Positions 1 to 7,708 are shown, numbered from the stretch's first letter. The stretch is 9,143 nucleotides of DNA from Kiloniellales bacterium (GCA_030067055.1 JASJAL010000173.1:1-9143); one strand, 5' to 3'. The notes: generated from the letters alone by a model not told the origin. Program-made: numbers and translations.

Positions 1-86
1 ACCTTGGCCAGGCGATCGGGATCGGCACCCGGCTGGATGTCGAGCTTGTTGGGCTTGATTAGTTCTGTCCAGTTCTTCTGCAGCAC
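1..86 (-). CDS. rpoA: RNA polymerase alpha subunit, 5' end only
   Basis: This is the first 28 codons of the alpha subunit, which dimerises to start assembly of RNA polymerase and contacts activators and UP elements through its C-terminal domain. The start is GTG at 86-84, and the visible protein reads (M)[14 protein letters not shown] followed by [13 protein letters not shown], the conserved alphaproteobacterial N-terminus. The rest lies beyond the left edge, so neither length nor domains can be checked. A GAGGG Shine-Dalgarno at 98-94 sits 7 bases before the GTG. An earlier GTG at 94-92 is out of frame. The gene follows rpsK after a 125-base gap, as in the alpha operon; rplQ would be expected next. 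Identity rests on the match to the known N-terminus and on gene order. Confidence 0.95.
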   Translation of the reverse strand, partial: MLQKNWTELIKPNKLDIQPGADPDRLAK

Positions 87-211
87 GGCTGCACCCTCGT
101 GTCTAGCAGGCGGAAATACATGCGACACCTTGCCGGCGCCGCCCGGCCGCCGGGCCTATCCCGTCGACCGGCAGAGTCTTTTCGGGTTGCCGTGGACCCG
201 CAGCAGCCGCG
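87..211 (-). other. rpsK-rpoA intergenic region
   Basis: This 125-base gap is the longest in the window. I see no open frame matching a known protein and no terminator: there is no hairpin followed by a T-run on the minus strand. It holds short GC-rich inverted repeats, including GCCCGG-CCG-CCGGGC at 141-155 and the palindrome CGGCGCCG at 134-141. In the transcript, GUGUC (128-124) could pair with GACAC (103-99) directly beside the Shine-Dalgarno of rpoA. In Escherichia coli rpsD lies between these two genes; here it is absent. Any regulatory role is inference. Confidence 0.5.
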
Positions 212-601
212 TCAGACGCGGCGCCGCTTGGGCGGCCGGCAGCCGTTGTGCGGGATCGGCGTCACGTCCCGAATCGCGGTGATCGTGAAACCGATCGCTT
301 GCAGGGCCCGAAGCGCCGATTCGCGTCCCGAACCCGGTCCCTTGACGTTGACTTCAAGGGTCTTCATCCCGTGCTCCTGGGCCTTGCGACCGGCATCTTC
401 GCCGGCCATCTGCGCTGCGTAAGGGGTCGACTTCCGCGAACCCTTGAAGCCCTGCCCCCCTGCCGACGACCAGGATATCGCATTGCCCTGGACGTCGGTG
501 ATGGTGATGATCGTGTTGTTGAAAGTCGCATTCACGTGCGCGATGCCGGAGGTGATGTTCTTCCGTTCGCGGCGACGCAAACGCGGTTGAGCCTTAGCCA
601 T
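212..601 (-). CDS. rpsK: 30S ribosomal protein S11
   Basis: S11 is a platform protein of the small subunit that lies near the mRNA exit and the E site. The product has 129 residues, the usual bacterial length. The S11 signature is clear at about residues 82-104 ([19 protein letters not shown] and on), and the protein ends in the diagnostic [18 protein letters not shown]. The N-terminus [16 protein letters not shown] is basic, as expected. The start is ATG at 601-599 and the stop is TGA. It begins 9 bases after the rpsM stop, with only a weak Shine-Dalgarno (AGGG next to that stop), so translation may depend partly on ribosomes coming from rpsM. It belongs to the alpha operon with rpsM and rpoA. 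Identification is certain. Confidence 0.99.
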   Translation of the reverse strand: MAKAQPRLRRRERKNITSGIAHVNATFNNTIITITDVQGNAISWSSAGGQGFKGSRKSTPYAAQMAGEDAGRKAQEHGMKTLEVNVKGPGSGRESALRALQAIGFTITAIRDVTPIPHNGCRPPKRRRV

Positions 602-610
602 TTCGGAGCC

Positions 611-991
611 CTACTTCTTCACTGCTTTTTTCTTGCCGGCGATGGCCCGCGCTGGGCCTTTACGCGTGCGGGCATTGGTATTGGTCCGCTGGCCGCGCAC
701 CGGCAAACCCTTGCGGTGCCGCAGGCCCCGATAGCAGCCCAAGTCCATGAGGCGCTTTATGTTCATCGCGACCTCGCGCCGCAGATCGCCCTCGACGTTG
801 TAGTCGCGGTCGATGGTCTCGCGAATTCGCACGACCTCATCGTCGGTCAGCTCGTTGACCCGCCGCTCGGCCGGGATACCGACCTTCCCGCAGATCTCCG
901 TCGCCTTGGTCTGGCCGATTCCGTGGATATAGGTCAGCCCGACCACGACGCGCTTTTGAGTCGGGATATTGACGCCAGCTATACGAGCCAC
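611..991 (-). CDS. rpsM: 30S ribosomal protein S13
   Basis: S13 sits in the head of the 30S subunit, forms intersubunit bridges with L5 and 23S rRNA, and touches the P-site tRNA through its basic tail. The product has 126 residues. It starts ARIAGVNIP, carries the helix-two-turn-helix YIHGIG at about 21-26, the S13 signature [16 protein letters not shown] at 94-109, and a lysine-rich C-terminus (GKKKAVKK). The start codon is GTG at 991-989; the A-R-I-A-G that follows fixes it as the family start. A strong Shine-Dalgarno TAAGGAG lies at 1007-1001, 9 bases upstream. It follows adk after 99 bases that contain a good promoter, so it is probably the first gene of a separately transcribable rpsM-rpsK-rpoA unit. 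Confidence 0.99.
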   Translation of the reverse strand: MARIAGVNIPTQKRVVVGLTYIHGIGQTKATEICGKVGIPAERRVNELTDDEVVRIRETIDRDYNVEGDLRREVAMNIKRLMDLGCYRGLRHRKGLPVRGQRTNTNARTRKGPARAIAGKKKAVKK

Positions 992-1029
992 GCCGCTCTA
1001 CTCCTTACATTTATGGACACGCGCAAGCG

Positions 1030-1052
1030 CCCCGGCCGCGCTGGCGTCGGGG
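1030..1052 (-). promoter_or_regulatory. Predicted hairpin in the rpsM mRNA leader
   Basis: On the minus strand CCCCG (1052-1048) can pair with CGGGG (1034-1030), and inside that GCC (1045-1043) pairs with GGC (1037-1035), leaving a two-base bulge and a five-base loop. If transcription starts about 7 bases after the -10 box, this hairpin would lie at the very 5' end of the leader. It is not followed by U residues, so it is not a terminator. It could protect the mRNA 5' end or bind a regulator; both are inference. GC-rich sequence makes chance stems common. Confidence 0.35.
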
Positions 1053-1059
1053 ACGCGCG

Positions 1060-1087
1060 ATTATAGGTCTCGGCGTCGGCGAGTCAA
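1060..1087 (-). promoter_or_regulatory. Internal sigma70-type promoter for rpsM-rpsK-rpoA
   Basis: Reading the minus strand, a -35 box TTGACT (1087-1082) is followed by 16 bases and a perfect -10 box TATAAT (1065-1060). It begins 3 bases after the adk stop codon and lies wholly in the adk-rpsM gap, pointing at rpsM. The predicted start site is near 1053, giving a leader of about 60 bases before the GTG of rpsM. A perfect TATAAT is unusual in DNA this GC-rich, and the surrounding spacer is almost all G and C, so chance is unlikely. The housekeeping sigma factor is the obvious reader. Confidence 0.8.
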
Positions 1088-1090
1088 CAC

Positions 1091-1737
1091 TCATGCCCGG
1101 CCCAAAACCTGCTCGATTTGGCGGGCGACCTCGTCGATATCGGCCATCCCGTCGACGCCCTGGAGGACCCCGGCCTGCGCGTAATAGGGCAGGATCGGCG
1201 CCGTCTGGGCGTGGTAAGCCTCCAGCCGGGCCCGCACCGTCGCCTCGTTGTCGTCATCGCGGCGGCGGAACTCGGTCCCGCCGCAGCTGTCGCAGACGCC
1301 CTCGACCTTCGGCCGCTGGAACTCGTCGTGATAGCCGGCCCCACACGCCGCGCAGGAAAACCGTCCGGTGATCCGGCCGACCAAGGCCTCTTCATCGACC
1401 TCGAGCTGAATCACTCGGTCGAGCTTCAGACCTTTCTTGGCCAGCATTTTGTCCAAAGATTCGGCCTGCGCAGCGGTCCGCGGAAAGCCGTCCAGGATGA
1501 AGCCGTCCTTGCAGTCCGGCTCGTCGATCCGGTCCGAGATCATTTGCACCATGAGTTCGTCGGGCATCAACTGGCCGGCGTCCATCACCGCCTTGGCTTC
1601 CTTGCCCAGCGCGCTGCCCGAGGCGACTAGGGCTCGCAGCATGTCGCCGGTCGAGAGCTGGACCAAATTGTGGCGCTCCTCCAACCGCTTTGCCTGCGTT
1701 CCCTTGCCCGCCCCTGGCGGGCCAAGAAGAATCACGT

Positions 1738-1741
<4 letters not shown>
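1091..1741 (-). CDS. adk: Adenylate kinase, long form with zinc-type LID
   Basis: Adk interconverts ATP + AMP and 2 ADP in the cytoplasm and keeps adenine nucleotides balanced. The product has 216 residues, the long bacterial form. The P-loop GPPGAGKGT is at 7-15, the AMP-site motif TGDMLR at 31-36 and DGFPRT at 84-89. The LID (about 122-160) carries four cysteines, 130, 133, 150 and 153, spaced C-X2-C-X16-C-X2-C, the pattern that binds structural zinc in other Adks. The start is TTG at 1741-1739: no ATG or GTG lies in frame between it and the upstream stop at 1783-1781, and the family N-terminus (MNVILLGPPG) begins exactly there. It overlaps the secY stop as TTGA. Placement between secY and rpsM is the alphaproteobacterial arrangement. 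Confidence 0.98.
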
Positions 1742-3081
<1,340 letters not shown>

Positions 3082-3107
3082 CGGAATGTCCTTCTTGGAG
3101 GGCGGGC

Positions 3108-3668
3108 CTAGGCCTCGGTGCCAGCCTCGCCCTCTCCTTTGGCTTGGGTCTCTTTGGCCTTGGGCTTTGCCTTGGCCTTGCTCGCCCCCGCCTCGCCGGC
3201 CTCCGCCTTCGTCGCCGCAATGGTCACCGACCCGCCGGCCTTCTCGACCGCGGCGACCGCCGCCTTGGAGGCGCCTGCGACGGTGATGTTCACTTTGGCC
3301 TTCAGCTCGCCGTTTGCAAGGAGACGGACGCCGTCACGGGCCTTCTTGAACAGGCCGGCCGCGCGGAGGGCCTCCGCGTCGATCGCTTTCTTGGCGTCGA
3401 GCCGGCCCGCGTCGATGGCCTGCTGCAGGCGGCCGATGTTCACCTCGACGAAGTCCTTGGCAAAGACGTTGACAAAGCCGCGCTTGGGCAGCCTGCGGTA
3501 GAGCGGCATCTGGCCGCCCTCGAATCCCTTGATGGCCACGCCGGAGCGTGACTTCTGGCCCTTGTGGCCCCGGCCGGCAGTCTTGCCCAGCCCGGAACCC
3601 GCGCCCCGGCCGAGCCGCTTGCGGCCCTTGCGGGCACCGGGATTGTCGGAAAGCTCGTTCAGTCTCAT
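3108..3668 (-). CDS. rplO: 50S ribosomal protein L15 with a charged C-terminal tail
   Basis: L15 is a 23S rRNA-binding protein needed for mid-to-late assembly of the large subunit. The N-terminal half is typical: [20 protein letters not shown], then a long Gly/Arg/Lys extension that threads into rRNA, and [19 protein letters not shown] at 43-61. The globular core ends near residue 150 (AGGSVTI). Residues 151-186 then form a low-complexity tail rich in Ala, Lys and Glu. At 186 residues it is well above the roughly 145-165 usual for L15. The start is ATG at 3668-3666; its Shine-Dalgarno is weak (AGGGA 11 bases upstream). The 67-base gap before it is the longest within the spc part. The reading frame is unbroken, so the tail is not a frameshift product. 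Confidence 0.98.
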   Translation of the reverse strand: MRLNELSDNPGARKGRKRLGRGAGSGLGKTAGRGHKGQKSRSGVAIKGFEGGQMPLYRRLPKRGFVNVFAKDFVEVNIGRLQQAIDAGRLDAKKAIDAEALRAAGLFKKARDGVRLLANGELKAKVNITVAGASKAAVAAVEKAGGSVTIAATKAEAGEAGASKAKAKPKAKETQAKGEGEAGTEA

Positions 3669-3698
3669 TGCCCAGCAGGTCCCTAATCGATTGCGCCC

Positions 3699-3725
3699 GA
3701 CCGCGCAGGCTTCTGGCGGCCGGTC
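3699..3725 (-). promoter_or_regulatory. Predicted hairpin in the rpmD-rplO gap
   Basis: In the mRNA, GACCG (3725-3721) can pair with CGGUC (3703-3699) and CGC (3718-3716) with GCG (3706-3704), leaving a two-base bulge and a nine-base loop. It lies about 30 bases before the rplO start, in the longest gap of the spc genes, where the rplO Shine-Dalgarno is weak. No U-run follows, so it is not a terminator. A regulatory or mRNA-processing role is only inference. Confidence 0.35.
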
Positions 3726-3735
3726 CTCGGCTGCG

Positions 3736-3930
3736 TCAGGCCTCGCCTTCGACCCTGACGAGGTGACTTACCTTGTTGATCATGCCCCGGACCGCCGGAG
3801 TGTCCTCCAGCTCGCGGGTCCGGTGCATCTTGCCCAGGCCGAGGCCCTTGAGGGTCTGGCCCTGGTCCTTGGGACGCCCGATCGGACTGCCGATCTGGGT
3901 CACCCGCAGAGTCTTCTTCGCTGCAGCCAT
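3736..3930 (-). CDS. rpmD: 50S ribosomal protein L30
   Basis: L30 is a small 23S rRNA-binding protein of the large subunit, dispensable in some bacteria. The product has 64 residues, normal for the bacterial short form. It shows the L30 pattern: [13 protein letters not shown] near the N-terminus, then [20 protein letters not shown] (28-47) and the terminal beta strand [13 protein letters not shown]. The ATG (3930-3928) shares one base with the rpsE stop (TGATG), so translation is probably coupled to rpsE. A GGAG about 9 bases upstream lies inside rpsE. Its position between rpsE and rplO is the universal spc order. Confidence 0.98.
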   Translation of the reverse strand: MAAAKKTLRVTQIGSPIGRPKDQGQTLKGLGLGKMHRTRELEDTPAVRGMINKVSHLVRVEGEA

Positions 3931-4511
3931 CAGGCGGTCTCCACGGCCTCTTCCTCGCCACGCGCCTCGCGCCGGCCGAGGATGTCGGAGACCTTCTTGC
4001 CACGGCGCTGGGCGACCTGTCGCGGATTGGCGCAGTTGCCCAGGGCATCGAAGGTCGCCCGGATCATGTTGTGCGGGTTGGCCGAGCCGACCGACTTGGC
4101 GACCACGTCCTGCACGCCCATGGCCTCGAAGACCGCGCGCATCGGGCCGCCTGCGATGATCCCCGTGCCCGGCGGCGCGGCGCGCAGCACCACCCGGCCG
4201 GCGCCGTAGCGCCCCTTGACGTCGTGGTGCAGGGTCCGGCCCTCGCGCAGCGGAATGCGAACCAAATGCCGCTTCGCGGCTTCGGTCGCCTTGCGGATCG
4301 CCTCGGGCACTTCGCGCGCCTTGCCGTGGCCGTGACCGACCCGGCCGCGGCCGTCGCCGACCACCACCAGCGCCGCGAAACCGAAACGGCGGCCGCCCTT
4401 GACGACCTTGGCGACACGATTGATGCCGACCAGCTTTTCGATCAGATCGGGGTCGTCGCGGCTGCCCCGATCCTGCCTGTCGCCCCGCGACATTCTGTCT
4501 CCACGTGCCAT
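3930..4511 (-). CDS. rpsE: 30S ribosomal protein S5
   Basis: S5 lies at the mRNA entry side of the 30S subunit. With S3 and S4 it helps unwind mRNA and affects fidelity; changes in its loop give spectinomycin resistance. The product has 193 residues, longer than the 167 of Escherichia coli but usual for alphaproteobacteria. The N-terminal 20 residues are Arg/Asp-rich. The double-stranded-RNA-binding-like S5 signature runs from about 39 to 65 ([18 protein letters not shown] onward), and the C-terminal domain includes [16 protein letters not shown] and [13 protein letters not shown]. The ATG at 4511-4509 has a good Shine-Dalgarno (TAAAGGA, overlapping the rplR stop). A second ATG at 4493-4491 (Met7) with GGAGA upstream is a possible alternative start. 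The gene ends in an acidic tail. Confidence 0.98.
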   Translation of the reverse strand: MARGDRMSRGDRQDRGSRDDPDLIEKLVGINRVAKVVKGGRRFGFAALVVVGDGRGRVGHGHGKAREVPEAIRKATEAAKRHLVRIPLREGRTLHHDVKGRYGAGRVVLRAAPPGTGIIAGGPMRAVFEAMGVQDVVAKSVGSANPHNMIRATFDALGNCANPRQVAQRRGKKVSDILGRREARGEEEAVETA

Positions 4512-4521
4512 CTTCTATCCT

Positions 4522-4884
4522 TTAGAACGAGAGGCCGCCTTCGCGGGCCGCGTCTGCCAAGGCCTTGATCCGGCCATGAAAAAGGTAAGGTCCACGGTCG
4601 AAGACCACCTGCTTGATGCCCGCAGCGGTCGCCCGCTGAGCAATCAGCTTGCCGACTTCCTCCGCGGCGCCCCGGTTGCCGCCGCTCTTCACCTTGCCCT
4701 TGAGGTCCTTGTCCAAGGACGAGGCCGCCGCCAGCGTCTTGCCGTCCTGATCGTCGATCACCTGTGCGTAGATATGCAGGTTCGACCGGAAGACCGACAG
4801 CCGGGGGCGTCCCTTGGCCCGCTGCCGGAGGGTCGAGCGGACTCGCTTCTGACGACGCTTCTGAAGTTCGATTGCGCTCAGCAT
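4522..4884 (-). CDS. rplR: 50S ribosomal protein L18
   Basis: L18 binds 5S rRNA and, with L5, helps place it in the central protuberance of the large subunit. The product has 120 residues, the usual length. The N-terminal arm ([20 protein letters not shown]) is basic. The core shows [20 protein letters not shown] at 26-45 and [20 protein letters not shown] at 94-113. The frame is open upstream to another ATG at 4932, but that would add 16 residues lying inside rpl[12 protein letters not shown] matches the family N-terminus, so 4884 is chosen. Only 4 bases separate it from the rplF stop, and the AAGG serving it overlaps that stop, suggesting coupled translation. Confidence 0.98.
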   Translation of the reverse strand: MLSAIELQKRRQKRVRSTLRQRAKGRPRLSVFRSNLHIYAQVIDDQDGKTLAAASSLDKDLKGKVKSGGNRGAAEEVGKLIAQRATAAGIKQVVFDRGPYLFHGRIKALADAAREGGLSF

Positions 4885-4888
4885 GGCC

Positions 4889-5422
4889 TTACTTCTTCTT
4901 GCCTTCCTTGCGGAGAATGAACTCGCCCACATAGCGGATGCCCTTGCCCTTGTAGGGCTCCGGCGGGCGGTAGCCGCGGATCTCTGCGGCGACCTGACCG
5001 ACCTTCTGCTTGTCGGCCCCGAAGACCGAGATCGAGGTCGGCTTCTCGCACTGGATCTTGATCCCTTCCGGGATCGGGAAGTTCACATCGTGGCTGAACC
5101 CGAGCTGCAGGTTCAGCGAGTTGCCCTGCACCGAGGCCCTGTAGCCGACGCCGGTGATCTCGAGGTCGCGGCGGAATCCCTCGGCGACCCCGGTCACCAA
5201 ACTCTGGATCCGCGAGCGGGCGGTGCCCCACATGGCGCGCGCCTGCTTGGATTCGCTCAGAGGACGCACCGTGATGTTGCCCTCGGCCATTTCGGCGACG
5301 ACGTCGTCCGTCATCTCGTAGACCAACTGGCCTTGCTGTCCCTTTGCGGTCACGACCTTTCCGTCGATCTTGACTTCGACGCCCTGAGGCACCTCGACCG
5401 CATTCTTACCTACCCGCGACAT
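4889..5422 (-). CDS. rplF: 50S ribosomal protein L6
   Basis: L6 sits at the base of the L7/L12 stalk near the sarcin-ricin loop and the elongation-factor binding site. The product has 177 residues, matching the family. It starts [15 protein letters not shown], has two repeated alpha/beta L6 domains (roughly 1-82 and 83-177), and carries the L6 signature PEPYKGKGI at 154-162 followed by a lysine-rich end. The ATG is at 5422-5420, 12 bases after the rpsH stop, with an AAGGGAAGGG purine stretch as Shine-Dalgarno. It lies between rpsH and rplR as in every standard spc operon. Nothing unusual is seen. Confidence 0.99.
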   Translation of the reverse strand: MSRVGKNAVEVPQGVEVKIDGKVVTAKGQQGQLVYEMTDDVVAEMAEGNITVRPLSESKQARAMWGTARSRIQSLVTGVAEGFRRDLEITGVGYRASVQGNSLNLQLGFSHDVNFPIPEGIKIQCEKPTSISVFGADKQKVGQVAAEIRGYRPPEPYKGKGIRYVGEFILRKEGKKK

Positions 5423-5434
5423 CTCGCCCTTCCC

Positions 5435-5833
5435 TTAGAAGACCCGGCAGAGCACTTCGCCGCCGACGTTCTGGGCCCGGGCTTCCTGGTCCGACAGCAC
5501 CCCGCGGGGCGTCGACAGGATCGTGATCCCCAAGCCGCTGTACTGGCGCGGCAATTCCTTGATCTTTGAATACACGCGGCGGCCCGGGGTGGAGACCCTG
5601 GCGATCTCGTGGATCACCGGCGCACCGTCGGCGTACTTCAGCTCGATTTCCAGCTGTCGGAGGCCATCACGCACTTCCGTCGTGAAGTAACCGCGAATAT
5701 AGCCCTCGCGTTTCAACACCTCGAGCACGTTGGCCCGCAGCTTGGAGGCCGGAGACTGCACGGACGACTTCCGCGCCCGCTGTCCGTTGCGGATGCGCGT
5801 GAGCATATCGCCGAGTGGATCGCTCATGCTCAT
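5435..5833 (-). CDS. rpsH: 30S ribosomal protein S8
   Basis: S8 is a primary 16S rRNA binder in the central domain (helix 21) and, in Escherichia coli, represses translation of the spc operon by binding its mRNA near rplE. The product has 132 residues. The start [18 protein letters not shown] is typical of alphaproteobacteria, and the S8 signature [19 protein letters not shown] lies at 100-118. The ATG at 5833-5831 has AAAGGA 9 bases upstream; a second in-frame ATG at 5827-5825 (Met3) lies farther from that site. It is 16 bases after rpsN. If autoregulation is conserved here, this is the repressor; the window does not prove that. Confidence 0.99.
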   Translation of the reverse strand: MSMSDPLGDMLTRIRNGQRARKSSVQSPASKLRANVLEVLKREGYIRGYFTTEVRDGLRQLEIELKYADGAPVIHEIARVSTPGRRVYSKIKELPRQYSGLGITILSTPRGVLSDQEARAQNVGGEVLCRVF

Positions 5834-5849
5834 AATCTTGCGTCCTTTC

Positions 5850-6155
5850 CTACCAGCTCGACTTCACGACGCCGGGCACCTGCCCGACGGACGCCAGCTC
5901 GCGTAGCGCGATCCGCGACAGCTGGAACTTCCGGTAGTAGCCGCGCGGGCGACCGGTCAGCTCACAGCGATTTCGGACCCGCGACGGCGCCGAATTCCGC
6001 GGCAGCTCCGCAAGCTTGATGTAAGCCTGGAAGCGTTCCTCCGACGGCAAGGACCGATCGCGTGCGATCGCCCTCAGGGCGGCGCGCTTGTTGCTGTGGC
6101 TCTTGGCCAGCTTCTTGCGTCGCTGGTTCTTCTCAATGGCGCTTTTCTTTGCCAT
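5850..6155 (-). CDS. rpsN: 30S ribosomal protein S14, long zinc-free form
   Basis: S14 binds 16S rRNA late in assembly of the 30S head. The product has 101 residues, the long C-minus form. The signature [17 protein letters not shown] is at 61-77 and the protein ends VPGVVKSSW. Only one cysteine (64) is present, so the zinc-binding CXXC pairs of the short form are missing and zinc is not needed. The basic N-terminus [15 protein letters not shown] is typical. The ATG (6155-6153) has a strong AAGGGAGA about 9 bases upstream, and the gene follows rplE by 24 bases. Confidence 0.99.
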   Translation of the reverse strand: MAKKSAIEKNQRRKKLAKSHSNKRAALRAIARDRSLPSEERFQAYIKLAELPRNSAPSRVRNRCELTGRPRGYYRKFQLSRIALRELASVGQVPGVVKSSW

Positions 6156-6179
6156 GCGTTGGCTTCTCCCTTCGGCCGT

Positions 6180-6722
6180 CTACTTGATGAACGGCATGTC
6201 GAAGTTCTTCAGAAGGACCCGACCTTCGTCGTCGGTCTTGGCCGTCGTCGTGATCACGATGTCCATGCCCCGGATCTCGTCGACCTCGTCGTAGTTGATC
6301 TCCGGGAAGATGATCTGCTCCTTCACGCCCATCGCGAAGTTGCCCCGGCCGTCGAAGCTCCGCTCGGGAATGCCGCGGAAGTCTCGGGTCCTGGGCAAGG
6401 CGATGGTGATCAGGCGGTCGAGGAACTCGTACATCCGGTCGCGGCGCAGGGTGACTTTGCAGCCGATCGGCATGCCCTGGCGCAGCTTGAAGGCCGCAAT
6501 CGACTTCTTCGCCCGGGTGACCACCGGCTTCTGACCGGAGATCGCGGTCAAGTCCTTGACCGCCGACTGGACCTTCTTGCTGTCCTGGACCGCCGAACCG
6601 ACGCCCATGTTGATGACGATCTTGTCGATCCGCGGCAGCTGCATCGGATTGTCGTAGCCGAATTCCTTCGCAAGGGCTGGCCTGACGACGGTTTCGTAAT
6701 GCTCTTTAAGGCGCGTTGCCAT
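6180..6722 (-). CDS. rplE: 50S ribosomal protein L5
   Basis: L5 binds 5S rRNA in the central protuberance, contacts P-site tRNA and bridges to S13 of the 30S head. The product has 180 residues, the normal length. The L5 signature runs through [14 protein letters not shown] (29-42). Further conserved blocks are [19 protein letters not shown] (65-83) and PRTRDFRGI (110-118), with [15 protein letters not shown] near 128-142. The ATG is at 6722-6720, 17 bases after rplX. Its Shine-Dalgarno is poor, with only GAGAG very close to the start, and a hairpin lies just upstream at the end of rplX. In Escherichia coli this junction is where S8 represses the spc operon. Confidence 0.99.
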   Translation of the reverse strand: MATRLKEHYETVVRPALAKEFGYDNPMQLPRIDKIVINMGVGSAVQDSKKVQSAVKDLTAISGQKPVVTRAKKSIAAFKLRQGMPIGCKVTLRRDRMYEFLDRLITIALPRTRDFRGIPERSFDGRGNFAMGVKEQIIFPEINYDEVDEIRGMDIVITTTAKTDDEGRVLLKNFDMPFIK

Positions 6723-6739
6723 CGCTCTCGTGTCCCAAA

Positions 6740-7063
6740 CTACCGGTCGATCACTTCGCCCGAGCGGCGGGCGACGCGCACCTTGCGCGCGCCTTCGACG
6801 ACCTTGAATCCGACCCGCGTGGGCTTGTCCGAACCCGGATCGACATGGGCGACGTTGGAGATATGAATCGTCGCCTCCTTCTCGATGATCCCGCCCGGAT
6901 TGGCCGGGCCGGGACGCTGGTGACGCTTTACCAGGTTGACGCCCTGAACCAGGAGCCGATCCTCCTTGGGGAGAACCTGCAGCACCTCGCCGCTCTTGCC
7001 CCGGTCGCGACCGGTGATCACCATCACCTTGTCACCCTTCTTGATCTTCATCTTCTTCGCCAT
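6740..7063 (-). CDS. rplX: 50S ribosomal protein L24
   Basis: L24 starts assembly of the large subunit by binding the 5' region of 23S rRNA and lies near the tunnel exit. The product has 107 residues. A KOW motif fills the N-terminus ([19 protein letters not shown], about 7-25), followed by [19 protein letters not shown] and the terminal [19 protein letters not shown]. The open frame continues upstream through rplN, but [13 protein letters not shown] is the family start. That ATG (7063-7061) shares one base with the rplN stop (TGATG), with GAGGTG 5 bases upstream. Met5 is a possible alternative start. The last codons contain a possible regulatory hairpin before rplE. Confidence 0.98.
   Translation of the reverse strand: MAKKMKIKKGDKVMVITGRDRGKSGEVLQVLPKEDRLLVQGVNLVKRHQRPGPANPGGIIEKEATIHISNVAHVDPGSDKPTRVGFKVVEGARKVRVARRSGEVIDR
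6756..6774 (-). promoter_or_regulatory. Predicted mRNA hairpin upstream of rplE, possible S8-type control site
   Basis: At the end of rplX the mRNA can form a 7-bp perfect stem (UCGCCCG with CGGGCGA, bases 6774-6768 and 6762-6756) around a five-base loop. It ends about 33 bases before the rplE ATG, where the Shine-Dalgarno is weak. In Escherichia coli S8 binds mRNA at this junction to shut down the spc operon. I cannot confirm the S8 recognition core here, so the link is inference; the stem may simply reflect GC-rich codons. Confidence 0.3.
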
Positions 7064-7431
7064 CACAGCACCTCGGGCGCCAAGGAGATGATCTTCATGA
7101 AGCGCTTGGCCCGCAGCTCCCGGGTCACCGGGCCGAAGATGCGGGTGCCGATCGGCTCGCCCTGCGGGGTGATCAGCACCGCCGCATTGCGGTCGAAGCG
7201 GATCACCGTGCCGTCGTCGCGCCTCAGGTCGTAAGCGGTGCGCACGATGACCGCGCGATGCATGTCGCCCTTCTTGACCCGGCCGCGCGGGATGGCCTCC
7301 TTGACCGAGACCACGATGACGTCGCCGACGTCGGCCGTCTTGCGCTTCGAGCCACCGAGGACCTTGATGCACTGCACGCGGCGGGCACCGGAGTTGTCGG
7401 CGACATCGAGCTGTGATTGCATCTGAATCAT
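7063..7431 (-). CDS. rplN: 50S ribosomal protein L14
   Basis: L14 lies at the subunit interface, where it forms bridges to 16S rRNA and is the target of the silencing factor RsfS. The product has exactly the usual 122 residues. It starts [18 protein letters not shown], has [20 protein letters not shown] (36-55) and [15 protein letters not shown] (73-87), and ends [13 protein letters not shown], all diagnostic. The ATG is at 7431-7429, 16 bases after rpsQ, with AGGAAGGGG overlapping the rpsQ stop. In Escherichia coli rplN opens the spc operon behind its own promoter; here the 16-base gap leaves no room for one, so S10 and spc genes are probably cotranscribed. Confidence 0.99.
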   Translation of the reverse strand: MIQMQSQLDVADNSGARRVQCIKVLGGSKRKTADVGDVIVVSVKEAIPRGRVKKGDMHRAVIVRTAYDLRRDDGTVIRFDRNAAVLITPQGEPIGTRIFGPVTRELRAKRFMKIISLAPEVL

Positions 7432-7447
7432 CGCTTCGAACCCCTTC

Positions 7448-7696
7448 CTAGGCCTCGGCCGCTGCCGAGTCCGACAGGACTTCCCAAGTCTTGGACTTCG
7501 AGATCGGCCGGCATTCGCCGATCCGGACCACGTCGCCGATCTTGTAGCGGTTGTCCTCGTCGTGGGCGTGGTAACGCTTCGAGCGTTTCACGAACTTCTT
7601 GTACATCGGGTGCCTCAGCCGGCGTTCGACCAGGACCGTCACGGTCTTGTCGGCCTTGTCGCTGACCACCACTCCTTGAAGAACTCGGCGCGGCAT
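7448..7696 (-). CDS. rpsQ: 30S ribosomal protein S17
   Basis: S17 is a primary binder of the 16S rRNA 5' domain with an OB fold. The product has 82 residues. It shows the OB start [19 protein letters not shown], the basic middle [19 protein letters not shown], and the S17 signature [18 protein letters not shown] at 54-71. The ATG is at 7696-7694, 12 bases after rpmC, with a GGGGA whose upstream neighbour is the rpmC stop. It is the last gene of the classical S10 operon. Confidence 0.99.
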   Translation of the reverse strand: MPRRVLQGVVVSDKADKTVTVLVERRLRHPMYKKFVKRSKRYHAHDEDNRYKIGDVVRIGECRPISKSKTWEVLSDSAAAEA

Positions 7697-7708
7697 ACTC
7701 GTTATCCC

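Noticed and set aside
141..155. A GC-rich inverted repeat after rpsK as a terminator
   Set aside because: The stem is only 6 bp and no T-run follows on the transcribed strand; rpoA must also be transcribed through it or from a promoter beyond it.
248..1066. A 272-codon plus-strand open frame opposite rpsK and rpsM
   Set aside because: It spans two certain ribosomal protein genes and their spacer on the other strand, shows no family motif, and has no sensible ribosome-binding site or context.
3685..3692. Palindrome AATCGATT before rplO as an operator
   Set aside because: It is a single 8-base palindrome with no second copy nearby and no known regulator of ribosomal genes that uses it; chance is adequate.
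4885..4932. A 16-residue N-terminal extension of L18
   Set aside because: It overlaps the end of rplF and does not match the family; the ATG at 4884 gives the normal 120-residue protein.
4883..5569. A 228-codon plus-strand open frame opposite rplF
   Set aside because: It is antisense to rplF and part of rpsH, with a composition typical of a mirrored GC-rich gene and no recognisable domain.
6740..7372. A longer 210-codon minus-strand version of rplX
   Set aside because: The extra 103 residues lie wholly inside rplN in another frame. The L24 family start [10 protein letters not shown] is at 7063, right at the rplN stop.
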